Assembly (NCBI GenBank): GCA_025266875.1
Contig: JALLLT010000031.1
Location: 62,001 to 126,000 of the forward strand
DNA from: Fennellomyces sp. T-0311
Taxonomy: Eukaryota > Mucoromycota > Mucoromycetes > Mucorales > Lichtheimiaceae
DNA length: 64,000 bases
Reading direction: 5' to 3'
Shown here: positions 45,305 to 56,968 of the stretch, in pieces
How positions within the stretch are numbered: the stretch's first letter is position 1
How the letters are laid out: each line of letters begins with the position of its first letter
Notes under the pieces: generated by a model
Seen by the model: only the letters and a program-made list of their open reading frames with translations
Databases searched by the model: none
What the model was told of the DNA's origin: nothing
Made by a program: the position numbers and the translations under genes

Positions 45305-46899
45305 ATGGATCAGTTACCGAGACAAAAGCATTTGCGGACCAAACGGAAGCCATATCAGTTGAATATCATGGTTGTAGGTAAATCCACGCTACACATCCTT
45401 AAGAGTTTTCTTTGTATTGAACTGTAAAACTTTAGGCGAAACGGGCTTGGGCAAATCGACATTTATGAATACCTTGTTCAACACTGATTTGAATGATACA
45501 TCCATTCCCAAAGTGCCTCAAGATACCAAGACCGTCGATATCACACCCGTCCATTTCGGTAAATCCTATTGGTTTTTGCCTGGTTTATAAAACCTAACGG
45601 TTTTGTATATTAGAGCTGGAAGAGGAGGGCGTCAAGCTTAATCTATGTCTTATTGATACACCGGGATTCGGTGATCGCTTGAACCGCAAAGATGAGTAAG
45701 TTATCTACTTTTTGCAATCGAACAGTGAGCAACTGTGTTCATCTTATTTTTGCTACAGTGTCCAACCAATTCTGCAATACATTGATGCGCAATATGCCGC
45801 ATACTATGAAGCCGAAAGAAGCGCAGAATTTCGACGAGGAATCATCGATACGCGAGTTCATGCATGTCTTTACTTTATTGCACCTACCGGCCACAGGTAA
45901 AATGTTTCATGTATTTTTAAAAAGGAAACCCTTAATATTAAAACAGTCTTGGTAGTTTGAAGGACCTTGATATCGAAACATTGAAGGAACTTTCCACGCA
46001 ACTGACTGTTATTCCAGTCATTGCCAAGGGCGATACACTGACACAGGAAGAAAAGACGAGTTTCAAGAAAACGGTAAAACGAAATAGAGTATGACAATGC
46101 ATGACTGAGCTTGTTATCAGATACTGGAAGACCTGGAGTACCATAAGATTCCCATTTATCCTAGTGCATACCCCGACGATGATCGTGAGGATATGGAAGA
46201 TATTGTGGCATGTCGATGATTTGGTTAAACGTGTGTTACATGGCATACTGAACGAGTCTACCTTTTTTAGAAACACATTCCATTTGCAGTGATGGGAAGT
46301 GACGGTGTTGCCGAGCTGTCCAATGGACAAAAAGTGCGGTGTCGTGAGTATCGATGGGGTACTGTCGAAGGTAAAAGCATCGGTGCATAAAAGAAATGGA
46401 TAAGGCGACTGAACGAGGAAGCGATAGTGGAGAACCCAGCCCATTGTGACATGGTTCATCTCCGCGAATTACTTATTAACCAATGCTTGCACGAATTGGC
46501 TGAGATCGCCCATGACCACCACTATCACGGGTATCGAGCCCGTCTTTTGCGCCAACATCGTCGGCACGAATCATTCATGATGTGTGATGAAGGATACGAT
46601 GAGCGTATGGCACAGTTGAAGAGTGAGAGCGAGCAAGCAATGAGTCAGCGTGAGGAGGAGATGCGGCAACAGTTTGTTGAGCTTGTGCGGACCACAGAGG
46701 ATGATTTGAGACGACGTGAACAAGAGGCAAGGGCGCCTGCTGACATGTTTGAAACACAATTAACATACATGAATAGCTCCAAGCGAAACGGGACAAGATG
46801 ATGAGTGATCTTGAAGAGCAACAGAAACAAATTAGGCAATTGGAACAAGAGCTAAATGACAAGCTCAGTCTCCGGTACGAAAAATTCCGCCGTGTGTGA
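45305..46899 (+). CDS. Septin GTPase
   Basis: Filament-forming GTP-binding cytoskeletal protein at sites of division and branching. P-loop [12 protein letters not shown] is formed across the first intron (45378-45434), G3 is [14 protein letters not shown]4 is AKGDTL (AKAD in most septins), and the septin unique element reads [16 protein letters not shown] ... [13 protein letters not shown]. The C-terminus is a coiled coil. The last intron (46727-46776) is GC-AG and joins REQE to LQAKRDKM. The stretch between YPSAYPDDD and IPFAVMGS is short; a GTGGCA donor near 46201 is assumed. The first ATG is at 45305, but similarity extends a few residues upstream, so the true start may lie in an unseen exon. 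Confidence 0.88.
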
Positions 46900-47462
46900 T
46901 CCTGTATCAACTGACGTTGGGGTTTTATCTTTAGACGCTAAACGGCGAGCTCAGCTTCTCCTGTTTTTAGCCATTGCCCTTATGTGTTGCAATAAACAAC
47001 GGTGGCAGAGTGTCAGTGCATGGGATGGTTTGACAAGACTTATGCATTCTGAACGGGTATCAAAATACCCCGAGCTCCGCCTCAACTATTGGGCTCTGTG
47101 TGGGAAGCATTCCCTTTTGTCAAATAACAAAGCGCCTGCGTGCGTGTGAGGGAGGCTCCACTTGAACCGGTTTTGATCGTCGGACTCCCGTACGCCTAGA
47201 CCGATCTTTTCTAGCGTCGCCAGTTTCCGGCAATGGGAAACGATAAGAGCCAGAAGAAAACGGATCGAACAATGGAAGGCATTCTTTTTCACGAGCAAGG
47301 GGTCAAAGGGGAGCGGTTGGGGGAGGATGAATGTAAATCCGGGAAGGGGACCTGGTTCGTCTTTGATCGTGTGATTCGCCTTTGATCAGATGATTGTTGT
47401 GCCGCGAAAAAAATAGCGTTGGATATACAGCTTTATTAGAGAGAGAGAGCGATAGAAGAGGA
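46900..47462. other. Spacer between convergent septin and Yippee genes
   Basis: Short frames only (for example 46856-47149 and 47086-47298), without domains or good starts. Contains a short GA repeat at about 47440-47452. Regarded as 3' flanks. Confidence 0.45.
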
Positions 47463-48032
47463 TCATTTAACATCCGTCAGCAACTTCCTCTCCAGAATGA
47501 ACTTTCCCTCTTTGTATTTGTTATCGTCGTTATACGCCTTGACCTGGGAGAAAAACAAGTGTTAAGGGCTCCGTTTTAGCACATTGCAAGAAAAAGAAAA
47601 ACGAAAAAAAATCAGGGCACCAACATAAGTCCAGCCAAGGATGGTGTTGCATTTAACGCATGAGATATCTTTCACAGTATGCAGACCCGTTGTCATCGAT
47701 CGATCCTCGGCTTCACCTTCGAGAATATTCACACTAGTCAAGTGGAAAGAAGCGATCATTACTCAAATGTCCACACACACACGCACACACACGATGCGAC
47801 CCAATTTTGCTTTTAATAGAGCCATACACGTAGTTGAACAGAAACGCCTGACCATGTTGGCCTTGAAATTGCTACTCCCCCCTCTCAAATTAGCACTTCT
47901 GGGAGCGAACGTAGCAAAAGGCTTCTTTCTTACCTTTGATACAAGAGCGTCACCTGTTGTCAAGTGCGTTTTGCACCTGGTGCATCCAAAGATGGCGGTG
48001 CCGTCGAGGTAAGTGCGATATTTCAAGCCCAT
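47463..48032 (-). CDS. Yippee zinc-binding protein
   Basis: Exons on the minus strand give MGLKYRTYLDGTAIFGCTRC followed by KTHLTTGDALVSK, then QFQGQHGQAFLFNYV, VNILEGEAEDRSMTTGLHTV and KDISCVKCNTILGWTY, then VKAYNDDNKYKEGKFILERK and a stop at 47463. The two CxxC pairs (CTRC and CVKC) and GQHGQAFLFNYV plus LHTVxDIxCxxC are the Yippee signature; the fold binds one zinc. About 115 residues, normal length. Introns have donors GTAAGA, GTATGG and GTTGGT. The cellular role of Yippee proteins is not well defined; CRL4/GID links are known in other eukaryotes. Confidence 0.9.
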
Positions 48033-48614
48033 GAGACGATAAGAGGAGAATCTAAGGCGGAGGGAGCAAAGGGAAAGTCAAAGGGCAAAGGGAAAGAAAA
48101 GAGAAGAAAAAAGAAAAAAAAAAAGGCGAAACGGCTGGATTAAGTATTTTAAGAGTTGCTGATGTTACTTTGGCTTCGGTTTACTCGACAGCAAGATCTG
48201 ATGGGGCTCAAAGGGCATATGGAAAAGAAGAAGAAGAGGTGGCAAAGGTGCGAAGGGGAAGAGGAAGAAAGAAAGAGAGCGAACGAAAAGAATGCGGTTG
48301 TCCTGTTTTAGATGCTGCTTGTTAAATTCATGTAAAAAACACAGGCTGGTTGGGGGAACACCCTTTTGTACCACCCAAGCAACTCGGGATGCGTACCGAC
48401 AGACATGATGAGCATTATGCGTGCACACCAACCACCTTGACGTTTGCCCCCCACCTCTCTCTCTCTCCGCCCCTCTCTCCAGCAGAGGATATTTTAGGCC
48501 GCCAGCTTCTCGCACCTCTTCTTTCCCTTCCCTTTTCCTCTTTCTCCTCTTTTGGTAATACTGCCTTTGTTGACGTATTACCCTTCTTCTTCCATCCATT
48601 TGACATTGGCCATC
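48033..48614. promoter_or_regulatory. Divergent promoter region Yippee / PUF
   Basis: 582 bases with strong purine tracts next to the Yippee start (48045-48125) and pyrimidine tracts with CT repeats next to the PUF start (48450-48590). No gene seen; a minus frame here is low-complexity. Confidence 0.5.
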
Positions 48615-48782
48615 ATGACGCACTCGGATTCCGAGCCACCGTCGCCGCAACACCACTCAACCGAGACTGTCAACTGGTCGCACCGAAAAAGGTAACCAAG
48701 CGCGTTTTGTTTCTGGGTTTTGTTATATTTTTAAAGAGGGGATGATGGGAAGGGGATAAGGGAAAGGTGGTCTTTGAGCATC

Positions 48783-48819
<37 letters not shown>

Positions 48820-51800
48820 CTTGTGCGTGTGCTGTGCTATATATAACCCTGCTATTTTAACCCGTCCACATTCGCTCACCTTTCTTTCTCTTTCTCTCTC
48901 TCTCTTTTTTCTCTCCTCCCTTTCAATAGCTGGACAACAACTGCCAGTTCCAACAACGACGACGACGACGACGACGACGACGACAAACACATGCAGAAAA
49001 AACGAGTGCAGCTGGTGTCACACAGGGACAATGACCACGAACATTTGCAGACGTCCTCGCGACGGCCGCGTGCAGACACCATGCCCACCCAATCCACCGT
49101 GTTTCCTTACTCCTCGAGCGATGCAGCCGAAACGCCCGAGGTTGCAGTCATACCCTCATCTGCAGCCATCTTCCGCAACCGTTCCGGGTCGATCACCTTG
49201 CCACCGTTGTCGAGCGCCTTTGGCGACGGCATCTTCAATACTTGGTCCAGCGACTCGCTGCAGAGCCCCACCACCCCGACTACCGATCAGTTGTTGAAGG
49301 AAGATGACGGCAATACAATCGCAAGCACCTTGGCTTCATTGGGTCTAGACGACGAACGAGATCGCAGACACACCATTCATGCCAGCCATTCCTATTCATC
49401 CTTGCATTCGTGGTACCAGCACCATCGACCTCCCGCCGAACCTTGGTCGTCAAATCCATCGTCTTCAGTTGTCGAGAACAATGAGCAACCGCCCAGATCA
49501 CTGATGATGGCTGTTGCTTCCAAGATCCAGTCACAGCGACCACGTGCTATCAGTATGAGCGTGGCAGACAATCGGGCACCATTTGACACGTTCCCGCAGC
49601 GCTCCATATGGCCCCCGCTACGTCGTCAACACCATGATGCTACGCGACCATATTTGCGGAGTTCCAACAGCAGTGCAGATTTGCTCGAGATGATGGCGAG
49701 GCAACGCAGGGCAGCCATGGGAACGCCCACCGGAAGCGCCGAACACACAGCCGATGACTGGGTAACCAAAAAAAAAGTTAAGGGGGAGGGTTGGAGAAAA
49801 AAAAGGTCTGATGATTTGTTTGTTTTGGTTTTGATCTATAACAAAAAGGATGCTACGCCGTCAATCGATGATCCCCCCTCTGGCAAGAACTCGCCGGCTT
49901 CGAATGCCGCACAACAACCGACTCGATCTCTCTGGCTTGGAAACATTGATCCAGCCTTGACCATGGCGGATCTCAACTGCATCTTTGCCCAGTTTGGCAT
50001 AATTGACAGCGTCCGGATCCTGCCTGATCGCGAATGCGCCTTTGTCAACTTTGCCACCATAGACGATGCCTTGAGGGCCAAAGAGGGCCTGATGCACACG
50101 CTCAATGGCCGCCTGGGCAATTCGACTGTTAAGGTTGGCTTCGGAAAGCCTGAAGCCGTTCCGCAACCGCCGACTTGCGGAGAATTCGGTGCCAATGCAC
50201 AAGGTCCAACACGAGCTCTGTGTAAGTACACACATAAATAACAGTTCTTCCTTTTTAAAAAACAAAGAGAGCGGAATCACCTTATTTGTTATCATGAAGG
50301 GATCGGCAACATTCCATCGACAACAACTTATTCCATGCTGCTCTCCATCTTTTCGCCCTTCGGAGCCATCGAATCGGTCCGGGTCCTGACTCACAAAAAC
50401 TGCGGGTTCGTCAACTTTGAATCGCAGGAAGACGCTGTCAGAGCAAAGAAGGCCCTGCAAAGCAAGGAGATTATGGGTCCAGCCACGGGTCCTGTCCGTA
50501 TCGGATTCGCAAAGGTGCCGACTGCCAAAGCCGCCCCGCAAGACTATTACGACATGCTCGCTCTTGATCCCGACTATTTGAAATCCGCGCTCGCCTGGCC
50601 GTCACCCATTGGCAACAGCAGCAACAGCGACCCGTTCCAGCAGCAGGTCATGATGTATATGATGAGCGAAATGATGGGCAGTGGATCTAGCAATATCTAT
50701 GGCGCCATTGCCAGCGAGCGTCAGTTGCTGATGAGCGAGCTCGGAGGCACGGAGGATGAGAATGACGGTCCGCTGTTTGACGGTAACCCAAATAACATGC
50801 TCTATTGCAGAGATTGTTTGATCTGACGTATATTTGTGAACATCAACAGAGATGCATCTGCCATTCACCTACTTCCCCACCATCGCCGCCGCGCCCGAGC
50901 TGGGCCAGACCCGCAAGATCGATATCGTCCGTTTGCGCGATATCCGAAAGAGACTCGACACCGGCTTCGTCTCCACAAAGGAGCTGGAAGCCATTGCCGT
51001 CGAGTGCTTGGATGAGATTGTCGAGCTGTGCAGTGGTAATGCCCTTGTCTGTGTGTTTGTATCTTGTGTCACTGGCTAAGTTAGAGTGTGCTTGCAGATC
51101 ACATCGGAAACACGGTAATCCAGCGACTATTCGAACGATGCTCCGAAGTCACAAAGTCGAGGATGCTTGACACCGTTGCTCCCTACCTTGCATCCATCGG
51201 TATTCACAAAAACGGCACATGGGCCGCCCAAAAGATCATCGATACCGGCCGACTGCCCTCCCAGGTTGAGTGCATACATGTACCAGCGCCAGACACGCGT
51301 GGCTGACATTTGGATAGATCAATTGCATATGTGCCAACATCATGCCCTATGTCCCAGCGTTGTTGCTCGACCAATTTGGCAACTATGTGGTGCAATGCTG
51401 TCTCGGGCTTGGGCCGGAACGCAACCAGTTTATATTCGACGCGATTGTGGACAACTGCTGGGAAATTGCGCAAGGAAGATTTGGAGCGCGAGCAGTGCGG
51501 GCGACGCTGGAGAGTCCACATGTGACAAAGAGGCAACAAGTAAGGAAGGTAACAATGGTACCCTGTTTGGAGAGGTGGCTGATCCAATCATATAGAAATA
51601 TGTCGCTGCCACGATTGTGCAACATGCGCTTCTGCTGGCAACCAATTCGAACGGAGCGTTGCTATTGATATGGCTCTTGGATACATCCGGCATCCCTGGC
51701 CGATACCGTGTCCTCACCCCTCGCCTCACGCCTCATCTTGCTCGACTGTGCACGCACAAACTCGCATCCTTGACCATCTTGAAAATCATCAACCAGCGCC

Positions 51801-52270
51801 ACGAGCCCGACGCACGCGCCATGATTCTCGATGCCCTTGTGTTTTCCAGCAGCAACCAAGTGATTGAAGAGGTGCTCAAGGACCAAGTGCACGGAGTCAA
51901 CCTGATTCAAAAGATCCTGTCGAGCTCGTACGTGGACTTGCGCGAACGTCAGCGGATTGCCGACCGCATCAAGCAAGTGCTGAACAAATTAAAGCTGCAA
52001 CATGTTCAAGGATACAAACGATTGATGGAAGAAATCAATATGGTTCGAGGCGATTCAAATCCCGGTGCCAGCCTAGGCGCCTTGCCAGGCCTTGTGCCTC
52101 CTTCGTTTGCCATGAATCCCGAAATAGCCGCTGCTTTCCACGCAAAGTACATGGCCGCTGCCGCAGCTGCCGTTGCCGCGGTCCAGCCTCAGCAATTCAA
52201 ACGTGATCAGGAAGGGCAGTCTGGCGAAACATCACCGTCAGAACGCGATACCACAGCCAATGTAAGATAA
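48615..52270 (+). CDS. RRM-RRM-Pumilio RNA-binding protein (Jsn1/Puf1-Puf2 type)
   Basis: Binds 3' UTRs and controls mRNA decay or localisation. Exon 1 (MTHSDSEPPSPQHHSTETVN) splices over the CT/GT-rich intron to an Asp run encoded by GAC repeats (about 48957-48984). Two RRMs follow: RSLWLGNIDPALTMADLNCI with CAFVNFATIDDALRAKEGL, and LWIGNIPSTTTYSMLLSIFS with CGFVNFESQEDAVRAKKAL. The C-terminus has PUF repeats: DHIGNTVIQRLFERCSEV, NGTWAAQKIIDTGR, DQFGNYVVQCCLGLGPER, FGARAVRATLES, LTPHLARLCTHKLASLTILK and VHGVNLIQKIL. RRM plus PUF is the layout of yeast Jsn1/Puf1 and Puf2. Introns include an in-frame 90-nt one near 49761-49850. Confidence 0.92.
48781..48830. repeat. CT and GT dinucleotide run inside the first PUF intron
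   Basis: CTCTCTCT... passing into GTGTGTGT..., followed by further CT runs to about 48920. A compound microsatellite in an intron whose acceptor is CAATAG at about 48929. Confidence 0.7.
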
Positions 52271-52651
52271 CGCACGCAACAAAAAAAAAACAACAGCACC
52301 ACCTTGCAAGAGCATTACCCTTTTATTACCATCCCCCAAAAGTCAACCACCCTTCTCCTTATTTTTTCATGCATTTTTTTTCATAAGACACATCATGGTT
52401 CATGCACACGCACACACACAAGTTTCAAGAGTATATAGCCACACACACTCACACACTCACACATTCACACACTTTTTTCTTCTTCACGCCACACGTATAC
52501 ATAGCAGCACACACACAACTTCACACACACACAGCGCATATGTCCTTTCTTTTTTTTTATTATCTTTTGTCAGTTTATCATTACGTAGAGACCGTTTTAC
52601 GATTGATTTTTTTTATTTATAAAAGGGTATAATATTACACTAAGGGCTTGT
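52271..52651. repeat. 3' flank with CA microsatellite
   Basis: Between the convergent PUF and bZIP genes. From 52400 to 52535 the sequence is rich in CACA runs (CACACACACA, ACACACTCACACACTCACAC), a degenerate CA microsatellite likely lying in the PUF 3' UTR. No gene seen. Confidence 0.6.
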
Positions 52652-53203
52652 TTACTGTGGTTTGTCCATGGATGGTTTTAATAATGACTTGAGGTATGAG
52701 TTCTCTTTTTCGAGGGCATCCAATTTCTGCGTATCGGATTCCTTCTCCTCTCGAAACCGCGTCATCATGGACTCCAATTGCGATACCCGATCACCCAGAT
52801 CCTGGGGTGACGAAGAAGACGAAGAAGGTTCAATCAGCGGATGTTTTGGGTTATACTGCCGTAGAGCTGTTTGTAATTGCTGTACCCGCTGTTCCAGCAA
52901 GACTACGCGTTCCTGAAGCTCCTTTTCGCGTTGCTTCCGTCGTTCTCGAAACCGACTTGATGCGCCTGCATTTCTCCGCCGTTTTTCTGCAAGTATGGCA
53001 TCGGAATTATCTTTAGTCCATTGTCGTGAATGATCTGGCTTTGGTAGAAGGTGAGGAAAGGCAGTTATCGGAGGTAATATGGGTGGTGCATTGCTGCTGC
53101 TGGCTGGCTGTGAAGAAGGAATAATCAAACTCATCGTGGCAGATGTTGATGTTGCTGTTGTTATTGTTGTTGTAGAAGCGGAAGAAGAGTAAGAGGTGTC
53201 CAT
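52652..53203 (-). CDS. bZIP transcription factor
   Basis: 183 residues, single exon. A Ser/Thr-rich N-terminus (with TTTITTATSTS) is followed by a bZIP domain: basic region EKRRRNAGASSRFRERRKQR, then a leucine zipper (LQERVVLLEQRVQQLQTAL) and a second coiled-coil segment (DLGDRVSQLESMMTRFRE, LDALEKENSYLKSLL). The NAGASSRFRERRK core is of the fungal Cys3/Met4 and Gcn4-like class (NxxxSxRFR), so sulfur or amino-acid regulation is possible but not shown. Start at 53203 just after a T-rich leader (on the minus strand). Confidence 0.85.
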   Translation of the reverse strand: MDTSYSSSASTTTITTATSTSATMSLIIPSSQPASSSNAPPILPPITAFPHLLPKPDHSRQWTKDNSDAILAEKRRRNAGASSRFRERRKQREKELQERVVLLEQRVQQLQTALRQYNPKHPLIEPSSSSSSPQDLGDRVSQLESMMTRFREEKESDTQKLDALEKENSYLKSLLKPSMDKPQ

Positions 53204-54148
53204 CTTTTTTTTTTCCTTGTCAACAGTCCTGGGAAATTTGTACCAAAAGCCAGATTTTATGGCGGTGGACCTAATTACGCCATTTATGACGACATTATGC
53301 CAGTCTATTGCGCAGTGAGTTACACAAACCACCAGGCATAAATCCAATTGCTTATATATGGCAATCCTGACCTTTTCAGACTTTGTTTGTTCACTTTGTT
53401 TGGAATAGGGAAATTGACGGGAACGAGTTTCAACCTTTAACCAAAAAAATGATTGAAGCGCCTACTGTACTCTCTTTTGAGGCTGCGCAAAAAAAAGACA
53501 ATCACGGGATCACTTGGCTGCATAGGGAAAAAAAAGAAGTATATCTGTTTGATGGCTTCCTAAATGCGAAAAAACACAACACATTACAGATTAGATAACA
53601 CTTAAACTCCTTACTTACCAACCCCTACCCTTTCGTACTGTTAAAATAAAATGTGAGGGATTTTTTCTTTTTTAGAAAAACAAGGTTGCTACTTGTATGC
53701 ATTTGATAAGTCCACCATTAAACAGATGACTCCGGTTTCTGGTGGCTTCCATGATATTAATAGATAAGAGAGTGCACTGACGCCCAAATAAGTTACCATG
53801 TTGCGCAAGCAATTTAAGCCAGAAACACCATGCCTAACAAGATTTGATAAGGTCTAGTACGTGACACCAAATGGCCTTAAAAGTCAAGCACAAGGTCATC
53901 ATGGTGTTTTTGTTTTTCCCCTCGGACACCATGTTATGAAAGGAGAGCGGATAGGGGCAATTAGCGCGTCATGGGAAATTGGAAGCAAAAGTAATACAAG
54001 AGAAAGATGGTAACGTATTATCATAGTAGAGTATATATTTACACAATAAAGTCCAGTGCTCGCTGTAAGACCCATAATACCGTTTCATGTCGCCACTCAT
54101 CTTTTTTATTTTTTAATTGGTTTGAGCAAAACTTTCGTCATTTCTTTG
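53204..54148. other. Intergenic region
   Basis: About 945 bases between the bZIP start and the end of the RBR ligase gene. A plus frame at 53383-53598 has no ATG-supported start, domain or intron. Nothing supportable is seen. Confidence 0.45.
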
Positions 54149-56258
54149 CTAGATGAAAAAACACTTACTGATCTGTTCAAGCCTGGATATCGGCCCTATC
54201 ATCACATGATTGGGCTGCGTAGCGGCCACTTCTGGATGCGCACGGAGATATTCTCTCCGTGCCTTGCTAGCTGCACGACTTACAGCCTCGTCCTCGGGAT
54301 CTGTTTTGTACAGGTCACACTTCTTGCATTGGTCGCACGGGGCACCTGGGACCTCACGAAAATGGTCACAGAAATGGGCGTACGATTCTAATGTGAATGC
54401 TTAATAAAACTCTATCCCAAACAGTTTTGATCGACCAACCCACCTTTTCGGATATCTTTGCGGCATACATAACACATGGTATAACCTAAAAGTGTAAATA
54501 GTGTAAGCTATTACAATTTACCGTTGGCTTGCAACCAGAAGGTCTTTTCTTCTTTACCGCAGTGGCACACGATCTTGTTGCAACCATCAGCCTTTTGGAA
54601 AGATAGGCCACATACAGGACACTAGTAAAATCGTGTGAGCAAATTGCCTTCTTTACCCATCACGTCATCTTACTGTGCGTTTGACGGCATCGGCCATCGC
54701 CTATATTTAGCATTAAGTAAAACTGATGGTTGGTGTGTTTATTAATCACCTTTACCTTTTCGACATAAAGCCTTAATCCATCTTGCTCCTTTTCCCAGCA
54801 CTTGTGCAAGCCGCGCACGGTATGCTGGCACAGGACACAGGTAAGTCTTCCACAAGTCGGATTGCGGCACTGAAACACGGAACCCCGGCGTGCGCAGGCG
54901 ATGCGATCGTACACCTTTTCGATATCTCCTTTCAAATCCCACTGAGAAGAGATGAGCAAGAGTACTGGACAAACAACAAGCAAAAAAAATGCACTTTTGT
55001 ACAATGTGGTAACAATGAATAATACCATTAACCAGCGCGCCACTGTGACCATGTAAGCCAAGCGTTGCAAAGTCGTGTGCAACGGAGCCGTAAACTCGTC
55101 AATCTCGCAGTAACCGCATGCCGAGCATCGGACGATCTTTGATTGGCACGCCCGCATGTTTTCTTCAAAGACCGATGTTTGATAAGCTTGCCATATGTCG
55201 TCGGTTAGCACGGCCTCGAGCTTATCATGCGAAAAGCAACCGTCGCAATGATCCATGGAAATGCACGAGATGCGCGCGACACCCCGCAGCGTGCCTTGAC
55301 CAAACAAGCCCTCAGAGATGTAATGGGTGATACAGGCGTGGCAAAACATGTGGGTGCCTTCGCTGCAAAACAAAAGCTGCTCAATCACATAGTCGCCATA
55401 GCAACACTGACATGTGATCAGCTGATCGTATTCATTTTCCGTGATCTGCAATGCCAGCTTGGCATCGTCTGCGGCTTGTGCGTCCAGCGACCGTTGTCGC
55501 ACTGAACTTAAATCGTTGTCGAATTCTCTGTCAAAGACGGCCGTGGAGGAGGAGGACGATGAAGGAAAAGACGGCCAGTGTCGTATAAAGTTGCGTATGG
55601 TTGTCCAGAACCCGCCCGAGCCCATATCATGAAGCTGGTCGTAACTCTTGACGTAATCCCAATTGTTCTCTGCCAAGACAGCGCGGATAGACGATTTCCA
55701 TACCTAGATAGTACTATTTTAGTCAGGTGAGGTTGGACCAAGCCCCTCCCTCCCCCACCCTTGCGTACTTGAGGATAGTCGATGGCGAGTTGAGTCTGGG
55801 CTTGTGTGCGATACGAGTCGCTTTTAATTAAATCAGATCTATCGAGTTTGCCGTATTCTAGTCGTTCTGGATAATGCACATCCTGCAGAAGCTCATTGGC
55901 CACCTGCTCAACATAGCTGTGGTCATGCTGCAGCAACCGTTCACGAAGATAGGCGATATTGCAATCCGGAAAGAATTCAGTCGCCAGCAGCCGCAATGCT
56001 TCGTTCATTTGTTGCGTACGAGTCTGGCCTTGGCCTAGGATGCGGGGGTAATGGCCGCCATTGTTAAAGATCTTTTCGGTAATGCGTTCGACGGGAGCTG
56101 TCTCGTAATAACTTAGACAAGACCGAAAATAGCCCGGGTCTATATAAAACAGTCAGTTCTGTTGACTGCCAAGCTCTCTTTGTGAAATATGGACCTCCAC
56201 CAGGAAACAGCACCAGGAGTTGTGCGATCAGCCGATCGTTCTTGTCAAGTCTGACCAT
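54149..56258 (-). CDS. RBR-type E3 ubiquitin ligase, RNF216/TRIAD3-like
   Basis: RING1-IBR-RING2 ligase. The N-terminus (MVRLDKNDRLIAQLLVLFPD / PGYFRSCLSYYE, joined across 56143-56203) and UBA-like MNEALRLLATEFFPDCNIAY precede RING1 (ITCQCCYGDYVIEQLLFCSE, CHACITHYI), the IBR (IVRCSACGYCEIDEF, FQCRNPTCGRLTCVLC) and RING2 (CPVCGLSFQKADGCNKIVCH, CGYTMCYVCRKDI). RING2 has the TRIAD3-type CxCG...MCYxC ending, and a Cys-rich tail follows (HFCDHF, CDQCKKCDLY). Between LAYMVTVARWLM and WDLKGDIEKV lies an 87-nt hydrophobic in-frame segment that fits a GT-AG intron; if translated it would be a membrane helix. Seven or more introns. Confidence 0.86.
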
Positions 56259-56656
56259 ACGGACATAAAGAAATAAAATAAAAAAAAAAAAAGAGGTGCA
56301 AAGGCAACTGACTTTCCAAATAAAAAATTGGTTTAAAACCCCCATCGCTTTTCGCAAAGTGGCATTCCGTTGACGTTCGCTGGATCCGCCGTTCACAACG
56401 CGTGACCCACAGAGCAACGCCAAAAAGTAACATGATGAAATCCAAACAGAATTGGCTGTATTTGTTTCCTACGCTCAAAACAGGGATCAGGAACGCAACA
56501 CACGCGACGGGACATACACACGCTCTGGACAAAGAAAAACAAGGAGTAAAAAAAAAAGGACTTTTTAACTATAGAAGGATGCGGGCACACACAGAACAAT
56601 ATGTATATGTATAAAAAAAATAGAATAATCAAAAGGTATATATGCAAAAGGTTGTT
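56259..56656. other. Intergenic spacer
   Basis: Between the RBR ligase start and the stop of the small proline-rich protein, both minus strand. Long A/T tracts (56274-56293, 56537-56560); the minus frame at 56393-56647 is low-complexity and unsupported. Confidence 0.45.
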
Positions 56657-56968
56657 TTACGAGTCATCGTCCAGCGACTCAAAGAGGGCGCTCGGAGGAG
56701 AAGACATGATGATGGTATCTTGTGACGAAAAGAGTACAAAGTCCTCGTCAGGAACCTCGGGAGGAGGTGCCGAAGTGTGGGTGGTGGGGTTGGCAGCTTG
56801 TCGTTGCTGCGGCTGATGGTTTGTATCTGCAGTTGCTGCTGGCCGCGTATCTAGGAACGTTGCCATGGCTTCCAAAGTATTGCTATCCTCCTCGGGTCTT
56901 GTCGTTGTAGCGCTCAGGGGTGGTGACGGCGGCAAGAAGCGACAGACCGTTTTATTGGGGGCCTTCAT
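56657..56968 (-). CDS. Hypothetical proline/threonine-rich acidic protein (103 aa)
   Basis: ATG at 56968 opens MKAPNKTVCRFLPPSPPLSA, continuing with a TTTRPEEDSNTLEAMATFLD stretch, a Gln/Asn-rich middle and an acidic hydrophobic end (PDEDFVLFSSQDTIIMSS, ALFESLDDDS). The composition is that of a disordered protein with a short linear motif rather than a folded domain. No family is recognised. Codon use is ordinary. Convincing start and stop but no homology, so moderate confidence. Confidence 0.48.
   Translation of the reverse strand: MKAPNKTVCRFLPPSPPLSATTTRPEEDSNTLEAMATFLDTRPAATADTNHQPQQRQAANPTTHTSAPPPEVPDEDFVLFSSQDTIIMSSPPSALFESLDDDS

Noticed and set aside
48670..48990. Frame with long GT/CA and GAC-derived amino-acid runs
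   Set aside because: Produced by microsatellites in the first PUF intron and exon 2 read on the wrong strand.
52395..52632. His/Thr-rich frames after the PUF gene
   Set aside because: Translation of a CA microsatellite in the 3' flank.
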